Shown here: piece by piece, positions 35,755-46,262 of the stretch
How positions within the stretch are numbered: position 1 is the stretch's first letter
Layout: each line of letters starts with the position of its first letter
From: Larix sibirica
Lineage: Eukaryota > Streptophyta > Pinopsida > Pinales > Pinaceae
Direction: 5' to 3'
Assembly: GCA_004151065.3 (NCBI GenBank)
Contig: NWUY0304601752.1
Coordinates: 8,727 to 69,368, forward strand
Length of the DNA: 60,642 bases
Program-made: the position numbers and the translations under genes
The notes under the pieces: model-generated
Told to the model about the DNA's origin: nothing
The model's database searches: none
Seen by the model: the letters and a program-made list of their open reading frames with translations, nothing else

Positions 35755-36912
35755 CAACAGGAAGGTAGGTACTCAGAAGAGGAAGAGGACCAGATGAATG
35801 CTTGTTGGGAAGTTCCAGGTATTGCAGATGATGAGGAAGACCACATTTTACAGACTTATGTTCCCAGCCGGAAGGTACTTCCACTTTCTTCAGATTCCAT
35901 GACAGAATTACAATAAGGTATGATTCTGGGTTCAATGTAAGATTCAGCTTTACCTTATCCAGAACAGGCGAAAAATAATAGCGAATAAAATAGTAGAATA
36001 AGTTGTGAAAGTTTCAAGTAGGAAAACTAGAGTTATTCCTATTGTTCCCAAAACTGAAAAGAAAAACCCTATAAATGGAAACAAATATCAGACTTGTACA
36101 ACTCTTGTAAACCGACCTTATAAATCTACTAATACACCAATCATAAACCAACAGCCAACCACTTTGCCTTCTTCTGCACAGAAGTTTTATCCTGGACAGG
36201 AGTTAGCCAAAGTGAAGATCCCTATGCCTCTGACTGAATTAATTCGTATACCAGGAACATAAGAGGAATTTCATGCACTTATTGGGATTAAATTACACCA
36301 TAGACATAGCAGACGATAGCCCTGAGATCCACTTAGGGGAAGATCCCACTGTTCGGAGTTCTGCTCCTTTCCTTATTTCTTTGCTAGTCAATGGTCTTAG
36401 CCTTTGTAATTGTATGTTTTATTCCGGTGCATGTCATGCCAGCTGATGTAATGAAGGGTTTAGGATTACGTGTGTCTCGTCCATATAGGAACTACGTTGC
36501 CGTGGATTCTAGACGGGTTGAAGCGCTTGGGTTGATTCAAGATTGCCCGGTTAGATTATCTGCTTATCCTGAGAAGGTCTTTACTATATATGTGGTAATT
36601 GTAAATGTTCCTGAGGCCTGGGGTATGCTATTTTATAGAAAGTGGGGTGCATTGATGGGGGGTACTATCCAGCTTGATATTTCTTACGCAACCATCCCTG
36701 TTGCACCTGGCAAAACTGTTTATATATACATATAGGGGGAGGGGGGAACAAATGATGCTTCACAATATTGATGATCCTAACTGCTTAGACAATGACGTGT
36801 TTTGCATAGAGGATTATGATATGGGTACTTACACAGTTCATGCAGCACCTGAGCCACCATCTTTGCCAGTCCATATTTTACACCCGATACACATTCCTTT
36901 TGGACGAAGTTG
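35755..36912 (+). pseudogene. Ty3/gypsy gag-end / aspartic protease remnant (broken)
   Basis: Begins with an acidic stretch (RYSEEEEDQMNACWEVPGIA), then a linker, then KIPMPLTELIRIPGT and EEFHALIGI. The retropepsin-type protease follows: GEDPTVRSSAPFLISLLVNG, CNCMFYSGAC, VMPADVMKGLGLRVSRPYRN, VEALGLIQDCPVRLSAYPEK, VPEAWGMLFYRKWGALMGGT and LDISYATIPVAPGK. A further part reads NIDDPNCLDNDVFCIEDYDM. The active site normally reads DSGA but is YSGA (Tyr codon 36,420-36,422, one substitution from gat). A one-base frameshift directly follows it, another lies near 36,735, and stops are present. It lies 3' of an RT fragment, whereas protease is normally 5' of RT. Confidence 0.9.
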
Positions 36913-36914
36913 AT

Positions 36915-37420
36915 GTTTCCAAATTAGAAAGCTGAGATGTGGGTAACAAAGCAAAGTAAATGTCCGCCAACAATTCCGCCAATGTGCCAGCCAAGGTGCA
37001 AGAGGATCGAGCAAAAGGATCGAAGAAAGTTTTGTCACCCAATAAGTTCAGCTCGACTTTCAGGGGTGGGAAAAAATCCGATTTGATTAGTTAACCCAAT
37101 TTACGCAATTAACCAGAGTTAACCCCAATATAAAACTAAGTTAACTGATGGTCTGGTCAAATTCTTAGCGCAATAAGAGTTAACCACAAATGCTCCAAGA
37201 GCTATTTATCATAATAAGAAGCTAGCTTGAAGGTTTTTTCACCGATGGTAAGGTGGATGGGGACCTACTTGACTTTTTCAAATATAAATAATAGAAATGA
37301 ATATCTGTTCTGCCATCACTTAACCCTAATAGATGCTACCGAAGGTATCCCGCTGAGATATCTCTCCTCTATCTGTTTATTCTAGTTCAACCATTGCTAA
37401 GATAAGGCAACTATCACAAT
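36915..37420. other. Stretch without recognisable genes
   Basis: Nothing recognised beyond possible untranslatable continuation of the protease remnant. Confidence 0.4.
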
Positions 37421-37429
37421 AGATATATT

Positions 37430-37660
37430 CTAATCATAAGGGATTATGTTGGGGCTGCTATGAGACTGCAACTATGATACGGCTGCTATAATAGCTGCTA
37501 TGGTGGGCTGCTATGAGACAGCTGCGACTAGGAATGATGATACGGGTGGACACCTTTATTTATATGGATGGAATGTTTATACGGAATTCCATGGTGGTAC
37601 GGCTGGACTGTTGCTACGGTTGGACGGTTACTTTTATACAGGTGACAGACCGTAGAACAT
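37430..37660. repeat. Degenerate gctgctatg / ctgctatga repeat
   Basis: gggctgctatgagac, cggctgctataatagctgctatg and ggctgctatgagacagctg follow each other, then (g)gtacggctggac and ctacggttggacgg. Irregular period, no coding frame. Confidence 0.6.
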
Positions 37661-37939
37661 AGAAAACACTCCAGTCGTAAGATAAGATATAGTAAGATAG
37701 CTTATTATTCAGTTCTTGGCAGAAGGGTCAGTTGGAACTCTTCTATCGTAAGATGTGGGCAGGTGCGGCTTTAAGTGAATGTGGCCAGAAGGCGGATTGT
37801 CAATATAGGGAACGCCTCTATTGACAGATGGTTCATTTTATCAGGTTGCATTATATACGTTATAATACACCAATGGGTCTTATCAACTTATAAAAAGCAG
37901 GTTTCATTGTAAGTAAGCATGGTTCATCGGTTCCAACAC

Positions 37940-38300
37940 CTAAAAGAAGACATCCTCCAATAAGAAATGATATATTGGTTCCAAAATCTACAAGGAGACA
38001 TTTCCAAAAACATCCAATAAGGCATCGACACCCGGCATCAACTCTAGGATCGACTAGCGGCGTTGACTAGCGGCATCAACACTGCTTTCAACTAACTATT
38101 GGCTATTGTATAAATGATAACTGACTATGAGTGTAACTGACCTTCAATGGAGACTCCCGGCAAGTACTACTCCTGGCAACTATTGGCTAGAAACAATGAA
38201 CGACTAGCGACTATCAGCAGCACTTACCTAAAGTCAAGGAGAAGCAACAATGTGTTGGCGGCTATGATCCTCCTATTGGCTGACTGTTGACCGGTTGGCA
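37940..38300. repeat. Dispersed repeat copy C plus local gactagcggc repetition
   Basis: aaaagaagacatcctcc at 37,943 and ggatcgactagcgg at 38,047-38,060 match copy A at 18,799-18,834, here separated by about 90 bp with a local duplication of the first part (ttggttccaaaatctacaagg follows ggttccaacacctaaaag). The words gactagcggc and ggcatcaac recur to about 38,190. Confidence 0.6.
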
Positions 38301-39490
38301 TGGGCTATGCGTAGACGGGGGTGTAAGTTCCGATCTAGTGCCGTACCGTTACCGCGTACCGTGAAGGGTCTGTATCGATTCGTCCGTTGGACCACCCTGC
38401 CCTGTATATGTTGGCAATCCAATCAATCAATAAATAATATCTCCCCAGCCCAACCGAGCCCGGGATCCAAGTTGAGTAACCTAACTGAGCAGCCCATGAG
38501 CCAAGCCCGAGTATCCAAGTATCCAAGCCCAGCGGATCAACTTGAATAAGGCTCCTTCCAGGTGGTATAGGTGCGGTCACTTTTATTATATAAGAGATTA
38601 TCCAGAGTTACCTTATGTTTGGCTTAATCGCCCATAATAATGATCCTCAGATTGTGAATCAACATATGTAACGCATGCGTTATCATAGCATCCATTTCAT
38701 CTAGGTAGTAACCCTTTCACTTACCGCTACGGAACAATGTTCCTACTAGCGCCTTCCCTCTTTCACTGAACGGTACGGAACAAAAAGGAGGTCCTTCAAC
38801 CTGCGCATAGAGCACCTAAAGCGTTCAACCCGACAGAGAAAATACCCACCATGTTTCGCCTTTACCAATACTCTATTACGCTTTCAGAATACAATCCTCC
38901 ATTACGTTATGCATTATACTTTCGTACCACCTCGTCTTTCTTTTCCCTATCCTCCCATTCCCTTACGCTTTCAGTTCTTCCACACATACCACGAAGGAAA
39001 GAAGGAGGTGATTCTATGTCCGTTACCAGTTAAACGTCCCCCTTCATAGACAGACCCGACAGAGATATAATAAACCTTTTGGGAAGCAGAAGAAAACTTT
39101 CCGGAAGCAGAATGAGGAGGAACCTTTCAGCACCCAATATGCATTACGCCCTCTGGGAACAATCCCCCTTACGCTTTCAGTTCATACATTAAGCCTTATT
39201 TTACCAATCCTCATTCACCAATCCACATTGCCTTCTGGACCCAATACCCCCTCATATTTTTGAGCGTGGGGCCAGGCTACGGCAACAATGGATACAGCTA
39301 CAACGAACGGAAACAACGGCAGCAACAACAGTTCCCTTAGGTTTAGTTCTAGGCTTTTTGTAAACCGATTGTATATCTACTGTCTGTTGCATATTCTTAT
39401 AAACAGGCGAATCATATAGATTATAACGAGCTATATAAAATCGCTCTTGGTGTTGCTTAGCCCTGTCCCTTGCGCATAGTAATCATTTAC
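38300..39490. other. Stretch without recognisable genes; ttacgctttcag words
   Basis: ttacgctttcag occurs at about 38,876, 38,961 and 39,170 with related flanks (cccttacgctttcagttc twice). No gene recognised. Confidence 0.4.
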
Positions 39491-39491
39491 T

Positions 39492-39863
39492 GTGTTCGCC
39501 CTATTTTTGGGGTATGGGGTAACCCTCACTCTTTCGGCCAATAATGGTGCTCCTTCTCTTTCCTCTCCAGTTATGTGGGGCTTATTTCTCTTTCGGCGGG
39601 TATCCAGTACTGGGGGCCTTCTCTCATGTATGTTGTCAACTTGGACTGATGGAGTTTGGGGAAATGCTCTTCATATGGCAACAACTTGTCTCAACCTCTT
39701 ACGGGGTAACATAATCAATCTTATTCCGTGTTTCGCTGGGGTTAATGTGATGGGTGCCAGCCAGCCTTGGTTAATAAATAAGTCCTTGGCTCCTCTCCCT
39801 GTCGGTCGAGCGGGTTCGTCCCTCACCCCAGCACACACAGTGATGGTGTGGCGGCTTAGGTAA
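39492..39863 (+). other. Unassigned open frame, 123 codons
   Basis: Starts MFALFLGYGVTLTLSANNGA and is moderately hydrophobic in its N-terminal half. It has no tandem repeat inside and no recognised motif. It ends at a tag just before the tandem array at 39,992. Could be a chance frame. No homologue recognised. Confidence 0.15.
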
Positions 39864-39991
39864 ACACAGCAAATCCAGAGCTAAAAATGGAAGGGTGAAT
39901 TCAGTTTATCAACCCGAGGAGATGATATTTATAAATAAATATATGGCATCTGCGCAGCCCGGCAGCAAGTAAATAAATTGATCCGAAATTA

Positions 39992-40141
39992 CATTTTCCC
40001 TCATAGCAGCGCCGACAAGCATACTTTTATTCGCCGCCTAATTTTGCATTTCCCTTCGTAACATTGCCGCCAATACAACTTTTATTCATAAAAATTTCCA
40101 CTTCCCTTCGTAACACCGCCGCCAATTAAGCTTCAACCAAT
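39992..40141. repeat. About 52-bp tandem repeat, three diverged copies
   Basis: Copies start at about 39,992, 40,047 and 40,099. Shared blocks are c(a/t)tt(t)cccttcgtaac, (a)ccgccgccaat and acttttattc. The first copy is the most diverged. It lies 70 bp upstream of the open frame at 40,211. Confidence 0.75.
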
Positions 40142-40210
40142 CTGCCACCAACCAACACACGTTCTTTTTTCCAGGAAAGAGTAAGCACCCAAACTCGTTC
40201 GAACATAACT

Positions 40211-40807
40211 TTGCATAATTACATATATATATATAAAATTACAACAAATAACAAAGTTCCTTCCTTTCATTCTAATTACTCTATTCATCTTCGAAATTAC
40301 TGTTCTAGCAATTCCAATCCTGAGAACCCTCAAGATGCAGCAACCCGAACGGAGACACATTTTATAATATTCACCCTCACATTTAAGCCATCATCCACAA
40401 AGGATCAATTAGATACAATGAGAAAACAGCTTCTACTTTATTTATGTGAATTCTTTAACGGCTACTTTCAATATCTTATCTTAGGTCAAGGCTTTGCTAA
40501 AGGAAACCCTTTACTATTTGTAGGCATCCATCCCATAGTTGGTTCTGTCTCAGTGATAACTCTGAAAGTCCGAATTTGGCAAAATTTATCAGATTGGAAT
40601 GAAGAACAGAAGCAACTGGAAATGCAACTATATAAGGGCATCAATTCCTGGGCCTTCACTTTAGTTAGTCGAGGTCCCTTTAGCTATGCTCTTGGAATAT
40701 CACCCGTGGAAATTCATATTAGACGGTTAGCCTACTCTAGCAAGCTAAGCTATGATGAGGCGAAAAAAGTATATGCAAGGCGTTACCCGTCGGATAAACT
40801 GCCCTAG
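40211..40807 (+). CDS. Unassigned open frame A, possible small membrane protein
   Basis: The longest open frame in the window, 198 codons from the first ATG. That ATG sits in a TA-rich run (MHNYIYIYK), so a later start at 40,418 (MRKQLLLYLCEFFNGYFQYL, 129 codons) is more credible. From there: a hydrophobic segment around residues 4-25, a second around 31-49 (PLLFVGIHPIVGSVSVITL), then a charged region and a C-terminal box KGINS...GISPVEIHIRRLA. The C-terminal box, an EFF..FQYLIL block and the upstream word tgcataattacatatata all have counterparts in frame B, 0.85 kb downstream on the same strand. No known mitochondrial subunit matches. Possibilities are a gene of unknown family, part of a foreign insertion, or a chance frame; the pairing argues against the last. 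Confidence 0.4.
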   Translation: MHNYIYIYKITTNNKVPSFHSNYSIHLRNYCSSNSNPENPQDAATRTETHFIIFTLTFKPSSTKDQLDTMRKQLLLYLCEFFNGYFQYLILGQGFAKGNPLLFVGIHPIVGSVSVITLKVRIWQNLSDWNEEQKQLEMQLYKGINSWAFTLVSRGPFSYALGISPVEIHIRRLAYSSKLSYDEAKKVYARRYPSDKLP

Positions 40808-40830
40808 ATCAGGTTATGCTTCCTCCTTGT

Positions 40831-40966
40831 CTAATCATTCCTTACTGTGGCGTATTTAATCATTCCTTATTGTGGCGTATTTGTGGCGTATTTGTGGTCT
40901 AATCATTCCTTATTGTGGCGTATTTAATCATTCCTTACTGTGGCGTATTATTGATCAATCATTCCA
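40831..40966. repeat. About 25-bp tandem repeat, four to five copies
   Basis: The unit taatcattcctta(t/c)tgtgg plus cgtattt recurs with small insertions (one extra gtggcgtattt block in the middle). It sits between open frames A and B. Confidence 0.9.
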
Positions 40967-41181
40967 TTTTTGAGCGAATCACATTGTTGACCCGGCCTTA
41001 ATGACGACGACAAGATCACGAATTCCACAAAAGCAACAGAAGAGCACCTTTAAAAGTAAGCTGCATTATTACATATATAAAGAAAGGTACGTAAACACGC
41101 CGGCAAGCACAAGTCTACAAACCGCCAGGCATACCTTCCATCATGGAAAGTTACCTTTAACCTACTCATATACCTACCCCG

Positions 41182-41748
41182 ATGAATCTACTCCAGTACA
41201 CAACTTTATTTATATATCGCGTAAACTCCTTACGATCGCCATTGACTTTAATACATTACACATTCCCTAGAATGTTTATTTTATCACTCCTTACTTTTAT
41301 TCGTTATTTTAACGACGATACAACTAATATGGATATAAACCGGGCGAAATGTTATTATTTGCGAATAACACTGTGTAGATATACATCATCTCGTGATATC
41401 ATGATTACACTTATTTGTATTTGTGGGGATGCCTCTATGATAGCTGCGGTAGAACTCCACTCCAGTTTTCAATTCCTCATTCTACTAATCGCCATTACCC
41501 AAAGTCCCTACGACTTTCATCACATTAATGGGCGACTACAGGAAACCTACCCTCTTAGGGAAGGAGAGTGGCTGGAGTTAAGGAGAAGGCGGGGATTCAA
41601 TTCCATCTGTCGAGATATCATTCAATCTCAAGGCAGAATACTTTCCTTTGGTTTAACACTAGAGGAAGTCCGAACTAGAGGTCTTGCGAGAGCAAAGAAA
41701 AAGGGGTATCATAAAGAAGTAGAACCGGCAGTAGAATCAGCAGAATAA
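41182..41748 (+). CDS. Unassigned open frame B, apparent relative of frame A
   Basis: 188 codons from 41,182. A start at 41,401 (MITLICICGDASMIAAVELH) gives 115 codons and a layout like frame A: a hydrophobic part (residues 1-33), FQFLILL aligned with FQYLILG of A, a charged region, then RGFNS followed after exactly 28 residues by LA, as in A (GLTLEEVRTRGLA against GISPVEIHIRRLA). A separate 89-codon frame at 41,001-41,270 overlaps its 5' end in another frame; that frame contains LHYYIYK, matching LHNYIYIYK at the start of A. So B may have suffered a frameshift near 41,260. The last residues (PAVESAE) run into the three-phase repeat that follows, so the original C-terminus is probably lost. 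No known family. Confidence 0.35.
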   Translation: MNLLQYTTLFIYRVNSLRSPLTLIHYTFPRMFILSLLTFIRYFNDDTTNMDINRAKCYYLRITLCRYTSSRDIMITLICICGDASMIAAVELHSSFQFLILLIAITQSPYDFHHINGRLQETYPLREGEWLELRRRRGFNSICRDIIQSQGRILSFGLTLEEVRTRGLARAKKKGYHKEVEPAVESAE

Positions 41749-41955
41749 GAATCCAGCAGAAGTATTCCCAGCAGTAGAATCAGCATTAGTAGGGGAAGCA
41801 TTATTCCCAGCATTAGTAGCAGAACGAGCAGCAGAATAAGAATAAGAATAATAATAAGGAGAATCAGGATAAAGCAGAAGTAGGGGGCAGCAGCAGTAGT
41901 CCCGGCAGCAGTAGCAGAATCATAATCAGCAGCATAAGTAGCGGGTGTGGGATCA
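41725..41955 (-). repeat. Three-phase repeat patch 10
   Basis: Minus-strand codons of the type gct/act/tct/gat (AADYDSATAAGTTAAA near 41,880-41,930). On plus it is a run of agcagta / agaatcagcag words. It overlaps the stop codon of open frame B. Confidence 0.7.
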
Positions 41956-41983
41956 ACCTTTCCATTCTTTCTTTCAACGACGA

Positions 41984-42143
41984 GCGATAGCGATCAAGCC
42001 CCACCACGCACCTAATAATCCAGACAAGCGAAGCGATCACCCCCCACCAACTTAATAATCAAGTAAAAGCGCTAGCGATCACCCCACCTATAAATCCAGG
42101 CAAGCGAAGCGATCACCCACCATGAACCTCCTAATCTACGAAA
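41984..42143. repeat. About 40-bp tandem repeat, four copies, with gcgaagcgatcacc core
   Basis: Units start at 41,984, 42,028, 42,069 and 42,104. Each has gcg(a/c)(a/t)agcgatcacccc or a variant, then a ccacc.. run, then ctaataatc or similar and a short aa(g/a) tail. The gcgaagcg core is typical of plant mitochondrial spacers. Copies are 70-85 percent alike by eye. Confidence 0.85.
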
Positions 42144-42149
42144 GTGATA

Positions 42150-44390
42150 TCCACCCGGCATTGAAACGTGACAAGGATGACCGTATCTCTGGGATCAAAA
42201 TAGACAAGCATTGATTCTGGGATCGTCTCTGGGGACGCTATTTGAGTTAGTGCACATACTTCTGTACCCCTATCTTTATCAAAAGAAAAGCATTCTATTG
42301 CCTTTTTCGGGTCAACAATAGGGTTTGGTACAACTGGGTATCAAAGTGTCATTTTTCTCTTTACAAACTTGGAGGTTCTTAATTATACCGACCGAACACC
42401 TACAATCTACATCCTGGCGTCGATTCAGCTCTTGATGCTTGAAAGTACTGGACTTTAATCACTCTTTTATACTTGCACCCTGGCGGAGGAGGCCGGGCGG
42501 GGTAGAACGAGTCCGCTTTTAACCTATTGGGATCACTACAAGGCTTGGATTCATAGTTATTACTTTTATTAATAAAAAGAAAGAGGTTTTAACACGGGTG
42601 GTGGTACACGGTATACGGGGCCGAGTTAGTTAGGCACAGACATAGGGAGGACAATAGCCCATAGACATGAATCCATCCAGGAAACTTAGTTGATCCAAGC
42701 ATTGCCATTTTCCCCCTACCGGTAAATAGCCAGCGGTCGACGAGTAAAGCCAGGAGGTGGGTGGGCAGTGCTTAACTTTGTTTTGATATGCACATATATA
42801 ATGAAATCCTTGGAACTAGGGTAAACTCAGCCCTAGACCTTACTATGCACCCATCCTTGGAACATAAAACTCAGCCTTGGTAGGACTTTGGGAACCTCCC
42901 GAATCTCAGCCCTATTAGACCTATAACCGAACCTTGCCTTACCCTTGACACCCACTTTCTGTTAGTCATTTGATCTCGCCATATTCTGTTCGCGTCCGTA
43001 TAATGGCCGCTTTAAGCCCATTTCACCCTTGGAACTAGCCTTCAAATAAATATGCCTCTACTATCGGGCAGCTACCTCGCCTACTAGTCAATATTGTACG
43101 CGCGGGAAGGTCTGTGGTAAATTCCTCTCCCTCCACCCAAAAATCTATGGTAGCTTATTATGATACTACATCTCATGGGTTCTTGTGTATATTGCATTCC
43201 ACATAGCTTTCGTATGGGACAACCAAGCCTAGCAATCATTCGACACATTAAAGTGGGATCTTAGTTATGCACCTCTCATCTGACGTTACCCTAGCTTAAT
43301 TTATACGCTTGTATATAAGCCTTGGCTCAATCTATTTCATTTGAACCAATGAACCAATGGTCCGAGATGTTATAACTAACCTGTTGCATATATTCGTTTG
43401 TGTAACCTCATGGTGTAAACATTAATCGTAGCAAATATTCGTTCACTGCATAAAGCCCAAACGTTACTGATCGGGTAGTGGGCAGCTAGCTCTTTCGAAA
43501 GATGTGGGCTGCTATAGATAAAAGACTATAAATAAACAAAACATAAGCCACGTCCTCAAAGTATAACCAACCAATATCCCAGGTCCTAATGCTGTAGGTT
43601 CCCAATGGCTATCCCAAAGAGAGAGAGTGGTTGAAATAAGAAAAAATTCTATTTCTCTTTCTTTCATTCTTCCCAAGGAGCCCCCCTTCACAATATACTC
43701 GAGAAAGGATAAGTCCCCTATCGATCATATCCCAGTAAGGCTTTATTGATTCATACTAGGGCTATGGGGGACCCTATGGCAGTCTATAGTGCATGGAGCT
43801 TTCAGGGAACAATACCCACAAATACACATTCCGCCTTCAGTTAATTAGTCCCCTCTGCTTCTCAGTTATTTCACACATTCCTGATGTTCACAATCCTACC
43901 TACAGCCCATTGGGGCATTACTGCTTTTGCAGGTGACCATTGCTCTTATTAGCTCTATGCTATCTATTATACCAGGATGATAAAACTTATACCTTATTTG
44001 CTTACCGCTCAGGGGACAGTGTATGGTATATTTACCACCTTACCTGGCTTCTTTGCTTATGCTCAGCTAACTAAAGGCCTCTTTCTTTTTCAAAGAATGG
44101 AGAAGGGCTTATTCGCTGTAGCTTAGGGGACTTAACTTACGCTCTGCTCTAATGGCATAGCTTCGCTTCCGCTCAGACGTGCCTCTTTCTTTCATAATGT
44201 AGACAACTCATAGCTTCTTCGCTGACGGGGGACTAGTTTCTTGTTCTAAGAGACCAGTTTCTAATTCTAAGAATAGAAACTTAAGGCTTATTTTCTATTA
44301 CGTCACTCTAAGTCCGGATGTAGACAACTGGCTTGAACTCTATGGACACAACTAAAGAGAGATCAATAGTTGTTAGAGTAGCGGCAAGCT
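42150..44390. other. Stretch without recognisable genes
   Basis: Purine/pyrimidine-biased tracts at 43,610-43,700 (gagagagag, ctttctttc). The words actcagcc and ggaac..ag recur at 42,810-42,930. No gene. Confidence 0.4.
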
Positions 44391-44429
44391 AATTTGTATA
44401 AATCATTCTTATATAAGCTCTTGCATTGC

Positions 44430-44705
44430 CCTCATTTAGGAACTACGGCCGGAACTGCTGATTGTAATGCTCGTGCTGGGAAGACTTTTGCTGGTTGTGC
44501 TACTGGGAATAATGATTATGCTGGAACTGCTTGTGCTGAGAATCCTTGTTATGCTGGGAATTCTTCTGCTGCTTTGGCCCAGTTCTTCTTGTTCTAATGC
44601 GGATGGGAATTATGCGGGTTAAACTGATGATGCTGGGAATAATTATGATGCTGGGTCTCCTTGTGCTTGTGCCAGTTCAACTGGTGCTGCTTGTAAGAGA
44701 AAGGT
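44430..44705 (+). repeat. Three-phase Gly/Ala/Thr/Asn-coding repeat patch 11
   Basis: Peptide AGTADCNARAGKTFAGCATG, then NNDYAGTACAENPCYAGNSS, with codons gct, gga/ggg, act, aat and tgt. The motif tatgctgg(g/a)a recurs. After a stop the phase resumes (DADGNYAG-like), then ends near 44,700. One of the clearest members: nearly every third base is T or A. Confidence 0.75.
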
Positions 44706-44709
44706 AATG

Positions 44710-46260
44710 GGTTGGGCCTCCCATCCATGCTCCTAGGGTTCCGGTTTCAAGATAAGATTAAGGTTATCCAATCTAATCCCGACCCGAGTGGTTAGAAAAT
44801 GAAGGCTCAAGTGTCATATATTATATACGTAATAAAAGTGATTCCTAAATCCTATTAAAATAAGTGTCCGAGATTACATATTGAAATCTCTGCTCTGATA
44901 TTCATAAAGAACATATATAAAGGCCTGTGCCCGCACGATATAAACCGGTTAAGCTTCGTGATAAGGAAGATCCCCATCTTAAATAAGAGCACTAGGTTGC
45001 TGCCTGGCACCAAGTGAGAGTTGGTAAGGGTAAGGAAAAACCCAATAATCGAAGTCATATGGCAGATTCATTCAAGTGCTGGGTCTAGTATAAGGTAAGG
45101 GCTAATCAACCCAACCAATAAGGTGTTGCTTCTAAGTTCGGGTAGTGGATAGTGATCCCTCCTAAGGTCTAAAGAAAGTTCTATTTCTTCAGGTAGATAA
45201 GTGTAACCACCAAGGTAGAAGGTTAATATAGTGCATCCCCTACAAGGTGTTCCTGGGTTAAGTTAATATAAGCACTCCATCGTCCTAGGTTTATAAGGTA
45301 CAAGGTTGGTTCTAATTCCTGACTCGTCTAAGCAGGTCTCCTCAGTGGGATAGGTAACCGGTACCCAAAAGGTTTCCTAAGTGGTACCCTACCCGATTAG
45401 TAAGGGACAGTAAATGGTAAATAGTCATAGTGCTGTACTGACGCATTAATAAAGCGAGTGTGTGATAGCATATTCTTTCCTAGGTCTGAAGCCTATCAAT
45501 TCAACGAGGCTCTCTCCTCTCCCCACATAATAAATCCAATCCATCCGACAGTTAAACGATCTGAGTTAAAGGGAAACTTGCCCTCTCGGGGCCATCATCC
45601 CCACAGGAAGGAGCATGCCAACTATACTAAAAGTCCTTGGCCAACTACCATCCACCCAGCCGTCGTCCCGCCATGTAATCCAGAATCGGGGGAAAGGTAA
45701 GCTCTGACAAGTCCTGGGCGCTATTCGACCATGCTATTTGACCATCCCAGTTGTGTTTCAATAAGTTCTTCTGGCCTATATCTAATAAACCGGGAGTTCC
45801 ACGATATCTGAATCTGAGTAGCAAAGGGAGCAAGCAGTTCTCGGCTAATGGATCATCCCGCAGAAGCATGCATGTTACTACAAGTTTTCGGCTAATCACC
45901 CACCATCCATCCACTAAGAAGTAGAGTGAGGTATTTATGGTAAAGGAAAGGAAACATGACAGGTTAGGTCGTCAACTTCAGTAATCCAGTAGGGTAAAGT
46001 ACATAGAATACTCAAAGTGCCTGCCTGTCCAAGCACGTACAATCTCTAAGTTTGGTCAGTAGAGAAGGGTGTCTGGTAGTTCTAAAATAAAATATAAGTA
46101 GGAGTATTCCTAGCTGGTTAAAATTTAGAAATTGTATTCTAAGCTCGACCGGAATAGCGGGTATCAGGAATATCTGTAAGCAAGTGTGATTCCAGGTCTG
46201 TGAATGCTGTCTGGTTCCCGAACTATCAGTTTTCTCTAGTCAAATTGATTACTGTAATAA
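44710..46260. other. Stretch without recognisable genes
   Basis: taaggt / aagtaag word reuse from 45,090 to 45,420. Open frames at 45,458-45,700 (plus) and 45,645-45,914 (minus) have no recognised domain. Confidence 0.4.
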
Positions 46261-46262
46261 TT

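Noticed and set aside
39992-42143. Possible CRISPR-like arrays (regular short repeats)
   Set aside because: Units are contiguous tandem repeats without unique spacers, and there are no cas-like genes.
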